Under the pieces are notes generated by a model. That model had not been told where the DNA came from, did not search any database, and saw only the letters and a program-made list of their open reading frames with translations. Source: Lutibacter sp. Hel_I_33_5 (GTDB taxonomy: Bacteria > Bacteroidota > Bacteroidia > Flavobacteriales > Flavobacteriaceae). Taken from it: 64,000 nt of DNA. Each line of letters starts with the position of its first letter. Position 1 is the stretch's first letter. Made by a program: the position numbers and the translations under genes. Below, piece after piece: positions 15,801 to 23,829 of this stretch. Location of the stretch: contig NZ_VISM01000001.1 in NCBI RefSeq assembly GCF_007827455.1, positions 1,961,501-2,025,500 of the forward strand, given 5' to 3'.

Positions 15801-18104
15801 ATGAAATTCGCTTCAAAACTTATATCAATATTCATTATAATCGCAACAATCTATTGGGGTTTTTCTGACATGAAACCTTCGTTATCATCTTATAATGAAT
15901 CTACAGATAAAACTACATTTTCTTTAAATAATGCATTACATCATCTAAAAAAAATTACTCAAAAAGCGCATCATGTTGGATCTGATGAACATACAATCGT
16001 TCAAAAATATTTAGTAAACGAATTAGAAAAATTAGGGTTAGAAACACAGATTCAAAAACAAGTTGCCTCAAACGAAAAGTGGTTAGCAGTAACGACAACC
16101 GAAAATATTATTGCCAGAATTAAAGGTTCTGAGAGCGGAAAAGCATTACTCCTTTTAACACATTACGATTCTAGTCAACATTCTTCTTTAGGAGCAAGTG
16201 ATGCTGGTTCTGGGGTAGTGACAATATTAGAAGGAATTAGAGCTTTTTTAGCAAAGAATCAACAACCAAAAAATGATATAATCATTCTTATTTCTGATGC
16301 TGAAGAATTAGGCTTGTTAGGAGCAAAAGCATTTGTAACCAAACATGATTGGGCAAAAGATGTTGGTTTGGTATTAAATTTTGAAGCAAGAGGAAGCGGC
16401 GGTGCAAGTTATATGTTGATGGAAACTAATGGTAAAAACAGTTCACTTATTCAGGAGTTTTTAGAGGCAAAACCTAATTACCCTGCTGCAAATTCATTAA
16501 TGTACAGTGTTTATAAAATGCTGCCCAATGATACAGATTTAACAGTTTTTAGAGAACAGGGGGATATTAACGGATTTAATTTTGCCTTTATTGGAGATCA
16601 TTTTGATTATCATACAGCGCAAGATTCTTATGAAAGATTGGATAGAGAATCATTACTACATCAAGCAGATTATCTAGAAACTACTCTTAACTATTTTTCA
16701 AATTCCGACCTAAGCAATCTAAACAGTAATGAAGATTATGTGTATGTAAACTTTCCTTTTAAAGGGCTTTTAACCTTTCCTTTTTCTTGGATTAACTACT
16801 TATTAATTGCTGCAATACTATTGTTTTTTGTTTTATTATTTTTTGGAATCTCATTAAACAAATTTTCACTTTCTGGGATCGGAAAAGGATTTTTAGCATT
16901 TCTTTTATCATTAATACTATGTGTTGGAATTTCATTTGGTTTATGGAGATTGTTATTAATAATTCATCCGCATTATCAAGACATGCTACATGGGTTTACC
17001 TATAACGGATATCAATATATTATTGCCTTTAGCTTTTTAAACCTTTGGATACTATTTAAAATTTACAACCGATTTTTTAAAGAACAAAAAACAACTGATT
17101 TATTAATCGCTCCAATAACTTTTTGGATTATTATTAATGCCTTAGTATTATTTTATTTACCCGGTGCCGGATTTTTTATTATCCCTATTTTTTGTGCTTT
17201 ATTGATTTTATCGATTCTTGTTTTTATGAGTCTTAAAGAAAAATCTAAACCTATTTTATTTGCTATTCTTTCTATTCCAACTATCTATATTTTTGCACCA
17301 ATGGTAAAGTTATTTCCTGTTGGTTTAGGTTTAAAAAACTTATTTATTTCAGCCATTTTTATTGTGCTAATTTTTGGATTGATATTCCCAATTTTTCATC
17401 AGAAAAAAAGAAAAAACAGGTTACAAACTATATTCGGTTTCTTAACAATTATATTCTTCGGAATGGCAACGTATAACAGTGGTTTTTCAGTTGATAAAAA
17501 GAAACCTAATAGTTTGGTTTATATACAAAATAACGATACTAATTCTGCCTCTTTTGGCACATATAATAAAAAAATAGACGCATATACAGAACAAATTTTC
17601 GGAGAAAACCCATCAACTGAAAAAAAGAATAATGCGGAGACAAAAAGCAAGTATAACACTCGTTTTAATTATATCAAAAAAACTGAAAATAGAAATATTG
17701 CTAGCGCACTAATTACCACGCAAATTGATACACTAATTGGAGAAGAAAGAGTATTAGATTTGATAATCACACCCCAAAGAAAGGTTCATAAAATTGAATT
17801 AAAAACTGAAGGAAAAGTAACATTTACTTCTATTTGTGCAAACGGAATTTATTTAAACGATAAAAAACCGTTAACAAAAGAAAACAAGTCTTTTCTGATC
17901 TATCATTTAGGAAATTCTGATAAACAAATACATCTATCACTTTCATTTGACAAGATGGTTAATCCAACTATACTAATGAATGAGATATCTTATGATTTGT
18001 TAAAAAATCCTGCGTTTAATTTCCGTCCAAGAAATGAAGAAATGATGCCAATGCCTTTTGTAACAAATGATGCTATTATTTGCGTACAAAAACTAACCTT
18101 TTAA
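15801..18104 (+). CDS. M28 family metallopeptidase with C-terminal membrane domain
   Basis: 767 residues. An N-terminal helix anchors the protein (LISIFIIIATIYWGFS). The M28 domain (about 40-305) has the zinc ligands in LLTHYDSS and GASDAGSG, the catalytic EE in SDAEELGLLGA, the ligand in NFEARGSGG and the final His in HFDYHTAQD. About eight transmembrane helices (about 325-560) follow, then an exported beta-rich C-terminal domain. This layout resembles the ER-aminopeptidase-like (Fxna/ERMP1) M28 group: a membrane peptidase that trims N-terminal residues in the periplasm. Converges with pyk, overlapping by four bases. Confidence 0.88.
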   Translation: MKFASKLISIFIIIATIYWGFSDMKPSLSSYNESTDKTTFSLNNALHHLKKITQKAHHVGSDEHTIVQKYLVNELEKLGLETQIQKQVASNEKWLAVTTTENIIARIKGSESGKALLLLTHYDSSQHSSLGASDAGSGVVTILEGIRAFLAKNQQPKNDIIILISDAEELGLLGAKAFVTKHDWAKDVGLVLNFEARGSGGASYMLMETNGKNSSLIQEFLEAKPNYPAANSLMYSVYKMLPNDTDLTVFREQGDINGFNFAFIGDHFDYHTAQDSYERLDRESLLHQADYLETTLNYFSNSDLSNLNSNEDYVYVNFPFKGLLTFPFSWINYLLIAAILLFFVLLFFGISLNKFSLSGIGKGFLAFLLSLILCVGISFGLWRLLLIIHPHYQDMLHGFTYNGYQYIIAFSFLNLWILFKIYNRFFKEQKTTDLLIAPITFWIIINALVLFYLPGAGFFIIPIFCALLILSILVFMSLKEKSKPILFAILSIPTIYIFAPMVKLFPVGLGLKNLFISAIFIVLIFGLIFPIFHQKKRKNRLQTIFGFLTIIFFGMATYNSGFSVDKKKPNSLVYIQNNDTNSASFGTYNKKIDAYTEQIFGENPSTEKKNNAETKSKYNTRFNYIKKTENRNIASALITTQIDTLIGEERVLDLIITPQRKVHKIELKTEGKVTFTSICANGIYLNDKKPLTKENKSFLIYHLGNSDKQIHLSLSFDKMVNPTILMNEISYDLLKNPAFNFRPRNEEMMPMPFVTNDAIICVQKLTF

Positions 18105-19528
18105 TCAACTTCAGAAACACGTAGGGTATTCACCATCCCTTTTGCTTCAACTGGCATAGACGTTAAGTTAATCATTAATTCACCTGGTTTTACAAAACCT
18201 TTTTCTTTGGCAATTTTATTAATGTCAACAACAGTATCGTCTGTACTTAAGTTTTTATCATAATAAAAAGCTTTAACACCCCAAAGCAAGTTTAGTTTTC
18301 CTAAAATTCTTCTTTCTGATGAAAATGCTAATACATGAGATTTTGGACGCCAAGCTGAAATTTGAAATGCTGTATAACCACTATTTGTTAGGGTTGATAT
18401 TGCTGCTGCATTCGTGTCATTTGCCATTAAGGCAGCATGATAACAAACCGATTTAGTAATAAATCTATTGGTTCTAATATGTGGTGGTTTATGTGATAAT
18501 TGAATTAATGGAGACATTTCTACGCTTCCAATAATTTCAGTCATCTTTCTAATCACTTTTATAGGATGTTTACCAACCGAAGTTTCTCCAGATAACATTA
18601 CTGCATCTGCACCATCCATAATAGAATTGGCAACATCATTAACTTCTGCTCTAGTTGGAACAGAATTTTCAATCATGGTTTCCATCATTTGCGTAGCAAT
18701 AATTACAGGAATTCTTGCTTTTTTAGCACGCATCACTAACATTTTCTGTATTAATGGAACTTCTTGCATCGGAATTTCTACCCCTAAATCTCCACGAGCA
18801 ACCATTAATCCATCGCAATACGGAATTAAAGCATCAATATTTTCTACAGCTTCAGGTTTTTCAATTTTAGCAATTACAGGAACTCTATAATCAGAATGCA
18901 ATGCAATTAAATCGCGTAACATTCTTAAATCTTCAGGAGTTCTTACAAATGATAAAGCAATCCAATCTACTTGCTGCTCTAAAGCAAAAACAGCATCTTT
19001 TTTATCTTTATCGGTTAGAGCTGGTAAAGAAATTGCTGTATTAGGAAGATTCACTCCTTTTTTAGAATTTAAAGGCCCTCCATCAATAACTCTGGTAACA
19101 ACTTCTGTTTCTTTATTGGTAGAAATTACTTCAAATAATAATTTACCATCATCAACTAATATTTGTTCTCCAACTTTTACATCCTTTGGAAATCGTTGAT
19201 AGGTCATAAAAGCCTTTTCATTTGTTCCAATACATTGCTCTGTAGTAAAAGTAAATGTGTCTCCATCATTTAAAATAACCCCATCTTCCATCACTCCTAC
19301 TCTAAGTTTTGGACCTTGTAAATCACCTAAAATGGCTACATTAAAATTATTCTCTTCATTAATTTCTCTAATGATTTTTACCTTTTCTTTTACATCGTCA
19401 TAATCTGCATGTGAAAAGTTAATTCTAAAAACATTTACACCAGTATTTGCTAAATCAAATAAAATTTCTTTCGTATTTGTTGCTGGTCCTAATGTAGCTA
19501 CTATTTTAGTCTTTTTGTTATGAGGCAT
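18101..19528 (-). CDS. pyk: Pyruvate kinase
   Basis: 475 residues, the usual length. The opening TKIVATLGPATNTKE, the catalytic VIAKIEKPEAVENID with its Lys, the metal/nucleotide motif MVARGDLGVEIP and TRAEVNDVANSIMDGADAVMLSGETS are all intact. It makes ATP and pyruvate from phosphoenolpyruvate. It follows the IPExxxVDY gene by one base; that pairing is conserved in Flavobacteriia and suggests cotranscription. Confidence 0.96.
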   Translation of the reverse strand: MPHNKKTKIVATLGPATNTKEILFDLANTGVNVFRINFSHADYDDVKEKVKIIREINEENNFNVAILGDLQGPKLRVGVMEDGVILNDGDTFTFTTEQCIGTNEKAFMTYQRFPKDVKVGEQILVDDGKLLFEVISTNKETEVVTRVIDGGPLNSKKGVNLPNTAISLPALTDKDKKDAVFALEQQVDWIALSFVRTPEDLRMLRDLIALHSDYRVPVIAKIEKPEAVENIDALIPYCDGLMVARGDLGVEIPMQEVPLIQKMLVMRAKKARIPVIIATQMMETMIENSVPTRAEVNDVANSIMDGADAVMLSGETSVGKHPIKVIRKMTEIIGSVEMSPLIQLSHKPPHIRTNRFITKSVCYHAALMANDTNAAAISTLTNSGYTAFQISAWRPKSHVLAFSSERRILGKLNLLWGVKAFYYDKNLSTDDTVVDINKIAKEKGFVKPGELMINLTSMPVEAKGMVNTLRVSEVD

Positions 19529-19529
19529 A

Positions 19530-20000
19530 TTAAAAAATTAAAAAGTCTTTAGACTTTAATGTTGTTGAATCTATTGTGTATGAGGTTATTACTTGACTAA
19601 TATTTTGAATTGCATCTATAGTTTTAGAAATATAACTATACTCTACATCGCCAATAATTTTAATAAAATAATCTACTTTTTTTTTCTCTGGAATTAAATA
19701 CGTAGTTATTTCACTATCAAATAATACTTCGTTTGTTGATTTTATATTTTCTTGTTTAAAGCTATTTGCGATTAAAAACCAATCGAAATCGTATTGCTGA
19801 TTTGTATAATTGTAAACAGAAAATGATGCATTGTTCTTTTCACTTTCAAAATCTAAATTATAATCAGCTCTATTAAAATTTGTTCTTAAATTCTGATTCA
19901 ATAAATAAGCAAGTTTGTAATCTTCTAATGTTGTATGAACACCAATTAATGTGTACGAATCTTCTTGAAAATCATTAAAATCTAAAGAATGTACTTGCAT
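19530..20000 (-). CDS. IPExxxVDY family protein
   Basis: 156 residues. The diagnostic motif is IPEKKKVDYFIKI near residue 103. The rest is a small soluble alpha/beta protein with no catalytic motif. The family is restricted to Bacteroidota and usually lies beside pyk and rnc, as here. Function unknown. An 8-bp inverted repeat (20017-20040) lies 17 bases upstream of the start. Confidence 0.88.
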   Translation of the reverse strand: MQVHSLDFNDFQEDSYTLIGVHTTLEDYKLAYLLNQNLRTNFNRADYNLDFESEKNNASFSVYNYTNQQYDFDWFLIANSFKQENIKSTNEVLFDSEITTYLIPEKKKVDYFIKIIGDVEYSYISKTIDAIQNISQVITSYTIDSTTLKSKDFLIF

Positions 20001-20016
20001 AAAAACGGTAACCTTT

Positions 20017-20040
20017 ATTTAGCTTTATAACTAGCTAAAT
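20017..20040. promoter_or_regulatory. Perfect inverted repeat ATTTAGCT-N8-AGCTAAAT
   Basis: Two perfect 8-bp arms, 17 bases before the IPExxxVDY start and after the rnc terminator. No T-run follows on either strand, so this is better read as a protein-binding site or leader hairpin controlling the IPExxxVDY-pyk unit. Confidence 0.45.
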
Positions 20041-20063
20041 TAAACATTGTTTAGCAAACGTGT

Positions 20064-20086
20064 TAAAAAAATAACGAAAACGTTAT
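20064..20086 (-). terminator. Intrinsic terminator after rnc
   Basis: On the reverse strand: stem ATAACG, loop TTTT, stem CGTTAT, followed by a run of seven T's. It lies 10 bases after the rnc stop and divides acpP-fabF-rnc from IPExxxVDY-pyk. The stem is short, so some read-through is likely. Confidence 0.5.
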
Positions 20087-20095
20087 CGGGAGTGT

Positions 20096-20833
20096 TTAAG
20101 AATTAGTAATTAAATGCTGAAATGTATAATACACTCTTTTAGATGCTTGCTCTTCAGCTTTTTTCTTAGATTTTGCTCTTCCTTTTGCAATTAATTCTCC
20201 ATCAATACTAACTTTTACACTAAAGTGTTTTATAGCTTGATTTCCTGTATCTTCATAGGTATCAAAGGAATATTTCTTTTTTTGTTTCTGACACCATTCA
20301 ATAATCAATCCTTTATAACTGGTAATTTTTCCTTCTAGTTTTTCTATATCAACATAAGGCACAATTACTTTATCATAAATAAATTGCTTACAATAATTAT
20401 AACCTCTATCTAAATAAATTGCTCCAACAAGCGATTCGAAAATATTTCCATGAATGTTATCTCCAATATTTCTACTGTCAATATTACTTTTTACATATTT
20501 TATTAACTCTAAATCTTTTCCTAACTCATTTAGATGTTCTCTACTTACAACTTTAGATCGCATTTGAGTTAAGTATCCTTCTGTACCATTTGGTACTTTT
20601 TGATAAAGATAAGAAGCAATTACAGAACCCAACATGGCATCACCTAAGAATTCTAGTCTTTCGTAATTTATTGGGATCCCTTTTTTATCAACCATTTTTA
20701 CAGAACGATGTGTAAACGCCTTTTTGTAATGTGATAATTTTATGGGTTTAAAATTGAGAAGTTCTTTTATCTTATAATAGAATTCCTCATCTTCTTTATT
20801 CTGAGGTTTTACAATTCTACGAAGATAATTCAT
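20096..20833 (-). CDS. rnc: Ribonuclease III
   Basis: 245 residues. The RNase III signature ERLEFLGDAMLGSV (about residues 59-72) carries the catalytic acidic residues, with a second set in GNIFESLVGAIYLD. The C-terminal double-stranded RNA-binding domain (about 170-240) ends GRAKSKKKAEEQASKRV. It processes rRNA precursors and other structured RNAs. Three bases after fabF, as in most Flavobacteriia. Confidence 0.95.
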   Translation of the reverse strand: MNYLRRIVKPQNKEDEEFYYKIKELLNFKPIKLSHYKKAFTHRSVKMVDKKGIPINYERLEFLGDAMLGSVIASYLYQKVPNGTEGYLTQMRSKVVSREHLNELGKDLELIKYVKSNIDSRNIGDNIHGNIFESLVGAIYLDRGYNYCKQFIYDKVIVPYVDIEKLEGKITSYKGLIIEWCQKQKKKYSFDTYEDTGNQAIKHFSVKVSIDGELIAKGRAKSKKKAEEQASKRVYYTFQHLITNS

Positions 20834-20836
20834 ATG

Positions 20837-22090
20837 TTATTCCTCTAATTTTTTAAAGGCTACACAAGCATTATGTCCTCCAAAACCAAAAGTATTACTC
20901 ATAGCAATGTTAACTTCTCGCTTTTGAGCTTTATTTAACGTAAGGTTTAAATCTGGATTGATTTTTTCATCAATAGTAGCATGATTAATTGTTGGTGGAA
21001 TAATTCCATGTTTCATAGCTAAAATGGAAGCAATAGATTCAATTGCACCAGCAGCACCCAACAAATGACCTGTCATTGATTTTGTAGAGTTTATATTGAT
21101 ATTCTTTGCGTGATCTCCAAAAACTTCAGAAATAGCTTTTAATTCTGCTACATCACCTAATGGTGTCGAAGTTCCATGTGTATTAATATGATCTACATCT
21201 TCTGGATTAATTCCAGCGTTTTCTAAACAGTTTTTCATCACAGCAATTACACCTATTCCTTCTGGATGTGGTGCGGTAATATGATGTGCATCAGAAGACA
21301 TTCCGCCTCCAATAACTTCTGCATAGATTTTTGCACCTCGTGCTTTTGCGTGCTCGTATTCTTCTAAAATAATAGCACCTGCACCTTCACCTAAAACAAA
21401 ACCATCACGTTCTGCATCAAAAGGTCTTGATGCCGTTTCTGGACTTTCATTTCTTGTTGATAAAGCTTGTAAGGCATTAAAACCACCGATTCCTGAAATG
21501 GCAACCGCAGCTTCCGAGCCACCAGTTACAATAACATCACAATGTCCTAATCTAATATAATTTAGCGCATCAATCATTGCATTTGCAGATGATGCACAAG
21601 CAGATACGGTAGTAAAGTTAGGCCCCATAAATCCATTTTTTATAGAAATATGTCCTGGCGCTATATCTGCAATCATTTTTGGAATAAAGAAAGGGTTAAA
21701 TCTTGGTGTTCCGTCTCCAGCACCATAATTTATAGCTTCGTTCTGAAAAGTTTCTAATCCACCAATTCCTGCTCCCCAAATTACGCCTACTCGTAATTTA
21801 TTAAGTTTGTCTAAATCAAACTCAGCATCAGCAATTGCTTCATCGGAAGCAACAACAGCATACTGCGTAAATTTATCCATTTTACGAGCTTCTTTCCTGT
21901 GAATAAAATCATTCACAGTAAAGTTTTTAACTTCACATGCAAAACGAGTCTTGAACTTGGTAGCATCAAAATGTGTAATTGGTGCAGACCCGCTAACTCC
22001 GTTAACTAAGTTATTCCAATATTCTTCAATATTGTTACCAATTGGTGTTAATGCACCAAGTCCAGTGACTACAACTCGTTTTAATTGCAT
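20837..22090 (-). CDS. fabF: Beta-ketoacyl-ACP synthase II
   Basis: 417 residues, full length. The KAS II catalytic triad is intact: Cys in TVSACASSANAM, His in NTHGTSTPLGD and His in SMTGHLLGAAGA. It begins KRVVVTGLGALTPIGNN. It elongates acyl-ACP chains in type II fatty acid synthesis. Seven bases after acpP, its substrate carrier. Confidence 0.97.
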   Translation of the reverse strand: MQLKRVVVTGLGALTPIGNNIEEYWNNLVNGVSGSAPITHFDATKFKTRFACEVKNFTVNDFIHRKEARKMDKFTQYAVVASDEAIADAEFDLDKLNKLRVGVIWGAGIGGLETFQNEAINYGAGDGTPRFNPFFIPKMIADIAPGHISIKNGFMGPNFTTVSACASSANAMIDALNYIRLGHCDVIVTGGSEAAVAISGIGGFNALQALSTRNESPETASRPFDAERDGFVLGEGAGAIILEEYEHAKARGAKIYAEVIGGGMSSDAHHITAPHPEGIGVIAVMKNCLENAGINPEDVDHINTHGTSTPLGDVAELKAISEVFGDHAKNININSTKSMTGHLLGAAGAIESIASILAMKHGIIPPTINHATIDEKINPDLNLTLNKAQKREVNIAMSNTFGFGGHNACVAFKKLEE

Positions 22091-22097
22091 ATAAATA

Positions 22098-22334
22098 TTA
22101 CTTTTTTGCTTCTTCTATATAGCTAACTGCTTGACCAACAGTTCCAATATTTTCTGCTTGATCGTCTGGAATTTGAATATCAAATTCTTTTTCGAATTCC
22201 ATAATTAACTCAACAGTATCTAAAGAATCTGCTCCTAAATCGTTAGTGAAGCTAGCTTCTGAAGTTACTTCGTTATCGTCTACTCCTAGTTTGTCTACGA
22301 TAATCGCTTTTACTCTTGATGCAATGTCTGACAT
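22098..22334 (-). CDS. acpP: Acyl carrier protein
   Basis: 78 residues, acidic, with the phosphopantetheine attachment Ser in [12 protein letters not shown] (near residue 36). First gene of the acpP-fabF-rnc operon. A TATTTTTG -7 box (reverse strand, 22366-22373) lies about 31 bases upstream of the ATG. Confidence 0.97.
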   Translation of the reverse strand: MSDIASRVKAIIVDKLGVDDNEVTSEASFTNDLGADSLDTVELIMEFEKEFDIQIPDDQAENIGTVGQAVSYIEEAKK

Positions 22335-22365
22335 AATTTTCTAATTTTTAAATTTAAAATCGAGG

Positions 22366-22373
22366 CAAAAATA
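22366..22373 (-). promoter_or_regulatory. Promoter -7 box TATTTTTG for acpP operon
   Basis: Exact TAnnTTTG match on the reverse strand, 31 bases before the acpP start. A TTG-like partner at normal distance is not clear. Confidence 0.5.
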
Positions 22374-22511
22374 CCAATTTTATCAATTTAATCTAGTATT
22401 TACTCGAAAAATGAATCCCAATGTAAAGAAAAATGTTTAATCTTTCTTCTTAGAACCCATTATTGTTAATAATAATTCTTTTTTTTGTACCCATAAAATA
22501 GTTTGAAAAAT

Positions 22512-23081
22512 ATGAAACGTATTGTGATTTTTGCTTCTGGTTCTGGCACCAATGCTGAAAATATTATTAAGTACTTTCAATCATCTGAAACTATTCTGGT
22601 TACCAAAGTGCTAACTAACAATGAACATGCCAAAGTTATAGATAAGTGTAAAAATCTAAAAATCAATCATTTACATTTTGACAAAAATGCATTTTCAATT
22701 ACTGACAGCGTACTAAACCTATTAAAAACAGAGGCTGATTACATAATACTTGCAGGGTTTTTATGGAAAATACCATCAAAAATAGTAGAAGCTTTCCCTA
22801 ATAAAATCATTAATATTCATCCTGCGTTGTTACCTAATTATGGTGGAAAAGGAATGTATGGAATGAATGTTCATAAAGCGGTAAAAAAGAATAATGATAA
22901 AGAATCTGGTATCACAATTCATTATGTAAATGAAAATTATGATGAAGGCGCAATTATTTTTCAAGCAAAAACATCTATTTATGCAAATGATACTCCAGAA
23001 GATATTGCAAAAAAAATTCACAAATTAGAGTATAAGTACTTTCCAAAAATTATTGAAAAAGTAATTTTAAAAAATGGCTAA
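22512..23081 (+). CDS. purN: Phosphoribosylglycinamide formyltransferase
   Basis: 189 residues from the ATG at 22512 (an in-frame TTG nine bases earlier is less likely). The motif FASGSGTNAENII binds the phosphate. The catalytic stretch IINIHPALLPNYGGKGMYG carries Asn and His, and the Asp is in NENYDEGAIIFQ. It performs the third step of purine synthesis using 10-formyl-tetrahydrofolate. Its last eight bases overlap rnhA, so the genes are translationally coupled. Confidence 0.95.
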   Translation: MKRIVIFASGSGTNAENIIKYFQSSETILVTKVLTNNEHAKVIDKCKNLKINHLHFDKNAFSITDSVLNLLKTEADYIILAGFLWKIPSKIVEAFPNKIINIHPALLPNYGGKGMYGMNVHKAVKKNNDKESGITIHYVNENYDEGAIIFQAKTSIYANDTPEDIAKKIHKLEYKYFPKIIEKVILKNG

Positions 23082-23709
23082 AAAAAAGTTTTATGTAGTT
23101 TGGAAGGGTCGTAAAAAAGGAGTTTTTACGTCTTGGAATGATTGCAAAAAACAAATAGATGGTTTTGAAGGTGCCCAATACAAATCTTTTATAAATAAGA
23201 AAGAAGCAGAAGATGCTCTTAAAAAAAACTACATCGATTATAAAGGGAAAAACACAAAGAAAGTAACACTAACTGCTACAGAAAAAGCTGCATATGGTTC
23301 TCCTATTTTAGAAAGTATATCTGTTGATGCTGCTTGTGCAGGAAACCCTGGTAAAATGGAGTATAGAGGTGTTTTAACCCATAACAAAAAACAAATTTTT
23401 ATTAAAGGACCTTTTAAAAAAGGTACTAATAATATTGGTGAGTTTTTAGCTTTAGTGCACGGAATTGCCTTATTAAAAAGTAAAAACAATACTTCAACTC
23501 CTATTTATTCCGATTCAAAAATTGCCATGAGTTGGGTAAAAAAGAAACAATGTAGGACTAATATTGTCTTTGATGCTTCCAACAAAGATTTATTGGAATT
23601 GATAAAAAGAGCTGAAAAATGGCTCAACGAAAATACATACACAAATCCAATTTTGAAATGGGAAACAAAAGCTTGGGGAGAAATTCCTGCAGATTTTGGT
23701 AGAAAATAA
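23074..23709 (+). CDS. rnhA: Ribonuclease H with N-terminal viroplasmin/HBD domain
   Basis: 211 residues. The N-terminal hybrid-binding domain (VVWKGRKKGVFTSWNDCKKQIDGF, residues 8-31), found in eukaryotic RNase H1 and caulimovirus viroplasmin, is followed by an RNase H fold with acidic residues at Asp85 (SVDAACAG), Glu in GEFLALVHG, Asp in IYSDSKIAMSW and the final Asp in ADFGRK. It degrades RNA in RNA-DNA hybrids. It overlaps purN by eight bases. Confidence 0.93.
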   Translation: MAKKKFYVVWKGRKKGVFTSWNDCKKQIDGFEGAQYKSFINKKEAEDALKKNYIDYKGKNTKKVTLTATEKAAYGSPILESISVDAACAGNPGKMEYRGVLTHNKKQIFIKGPFKKGTNNIGEFLALVHGIALLKSKNNTSTPIYSDSKIAMSWVKKKQCRTNIVFDASNKDLLELIKRAEKWLNENTYTNPILKWETKAWGEIPADFGRK

Positions 23710-23712
23710 AAA

Positions 23713-23736
23713 CCCACTTTAATTAAATAAAGTGGG
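23713..23736. terminator. Terminator hairpin after rnhA / RemB-like gene
   Basis: Stem CCCACTTT / AAAGTGGG (8 bp) with a 9-base loop. On the reverse strand it is followed by a U-rich tract, so it mainly ends the RemB-like transcript; it also sits just after the rnhA stop. Confidence 0.65.
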
Positions 23737-23761
23737 AAATTGCTATGAAAAAGAAAAAGAA

Positions 23762-23783
23762 TGTGGTTAATAAATTAACCACA
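23762..23783. terminator. Second hairpin in the rnhA / RemB-like convergent gap
   Basis: 9-bp stem TGTGGTTAA / TTAACCACA with a 4-base loop. A T-rich tract follows on the reverse strand. With the hairpin at 23713 it forms a double terminator. Confidence 0.6.
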
Positions 23784-23829
23784 CTCAAAGATACTTTTTA
23801 TTTTTTATAAAAAAAAGTCTTTACAATTC

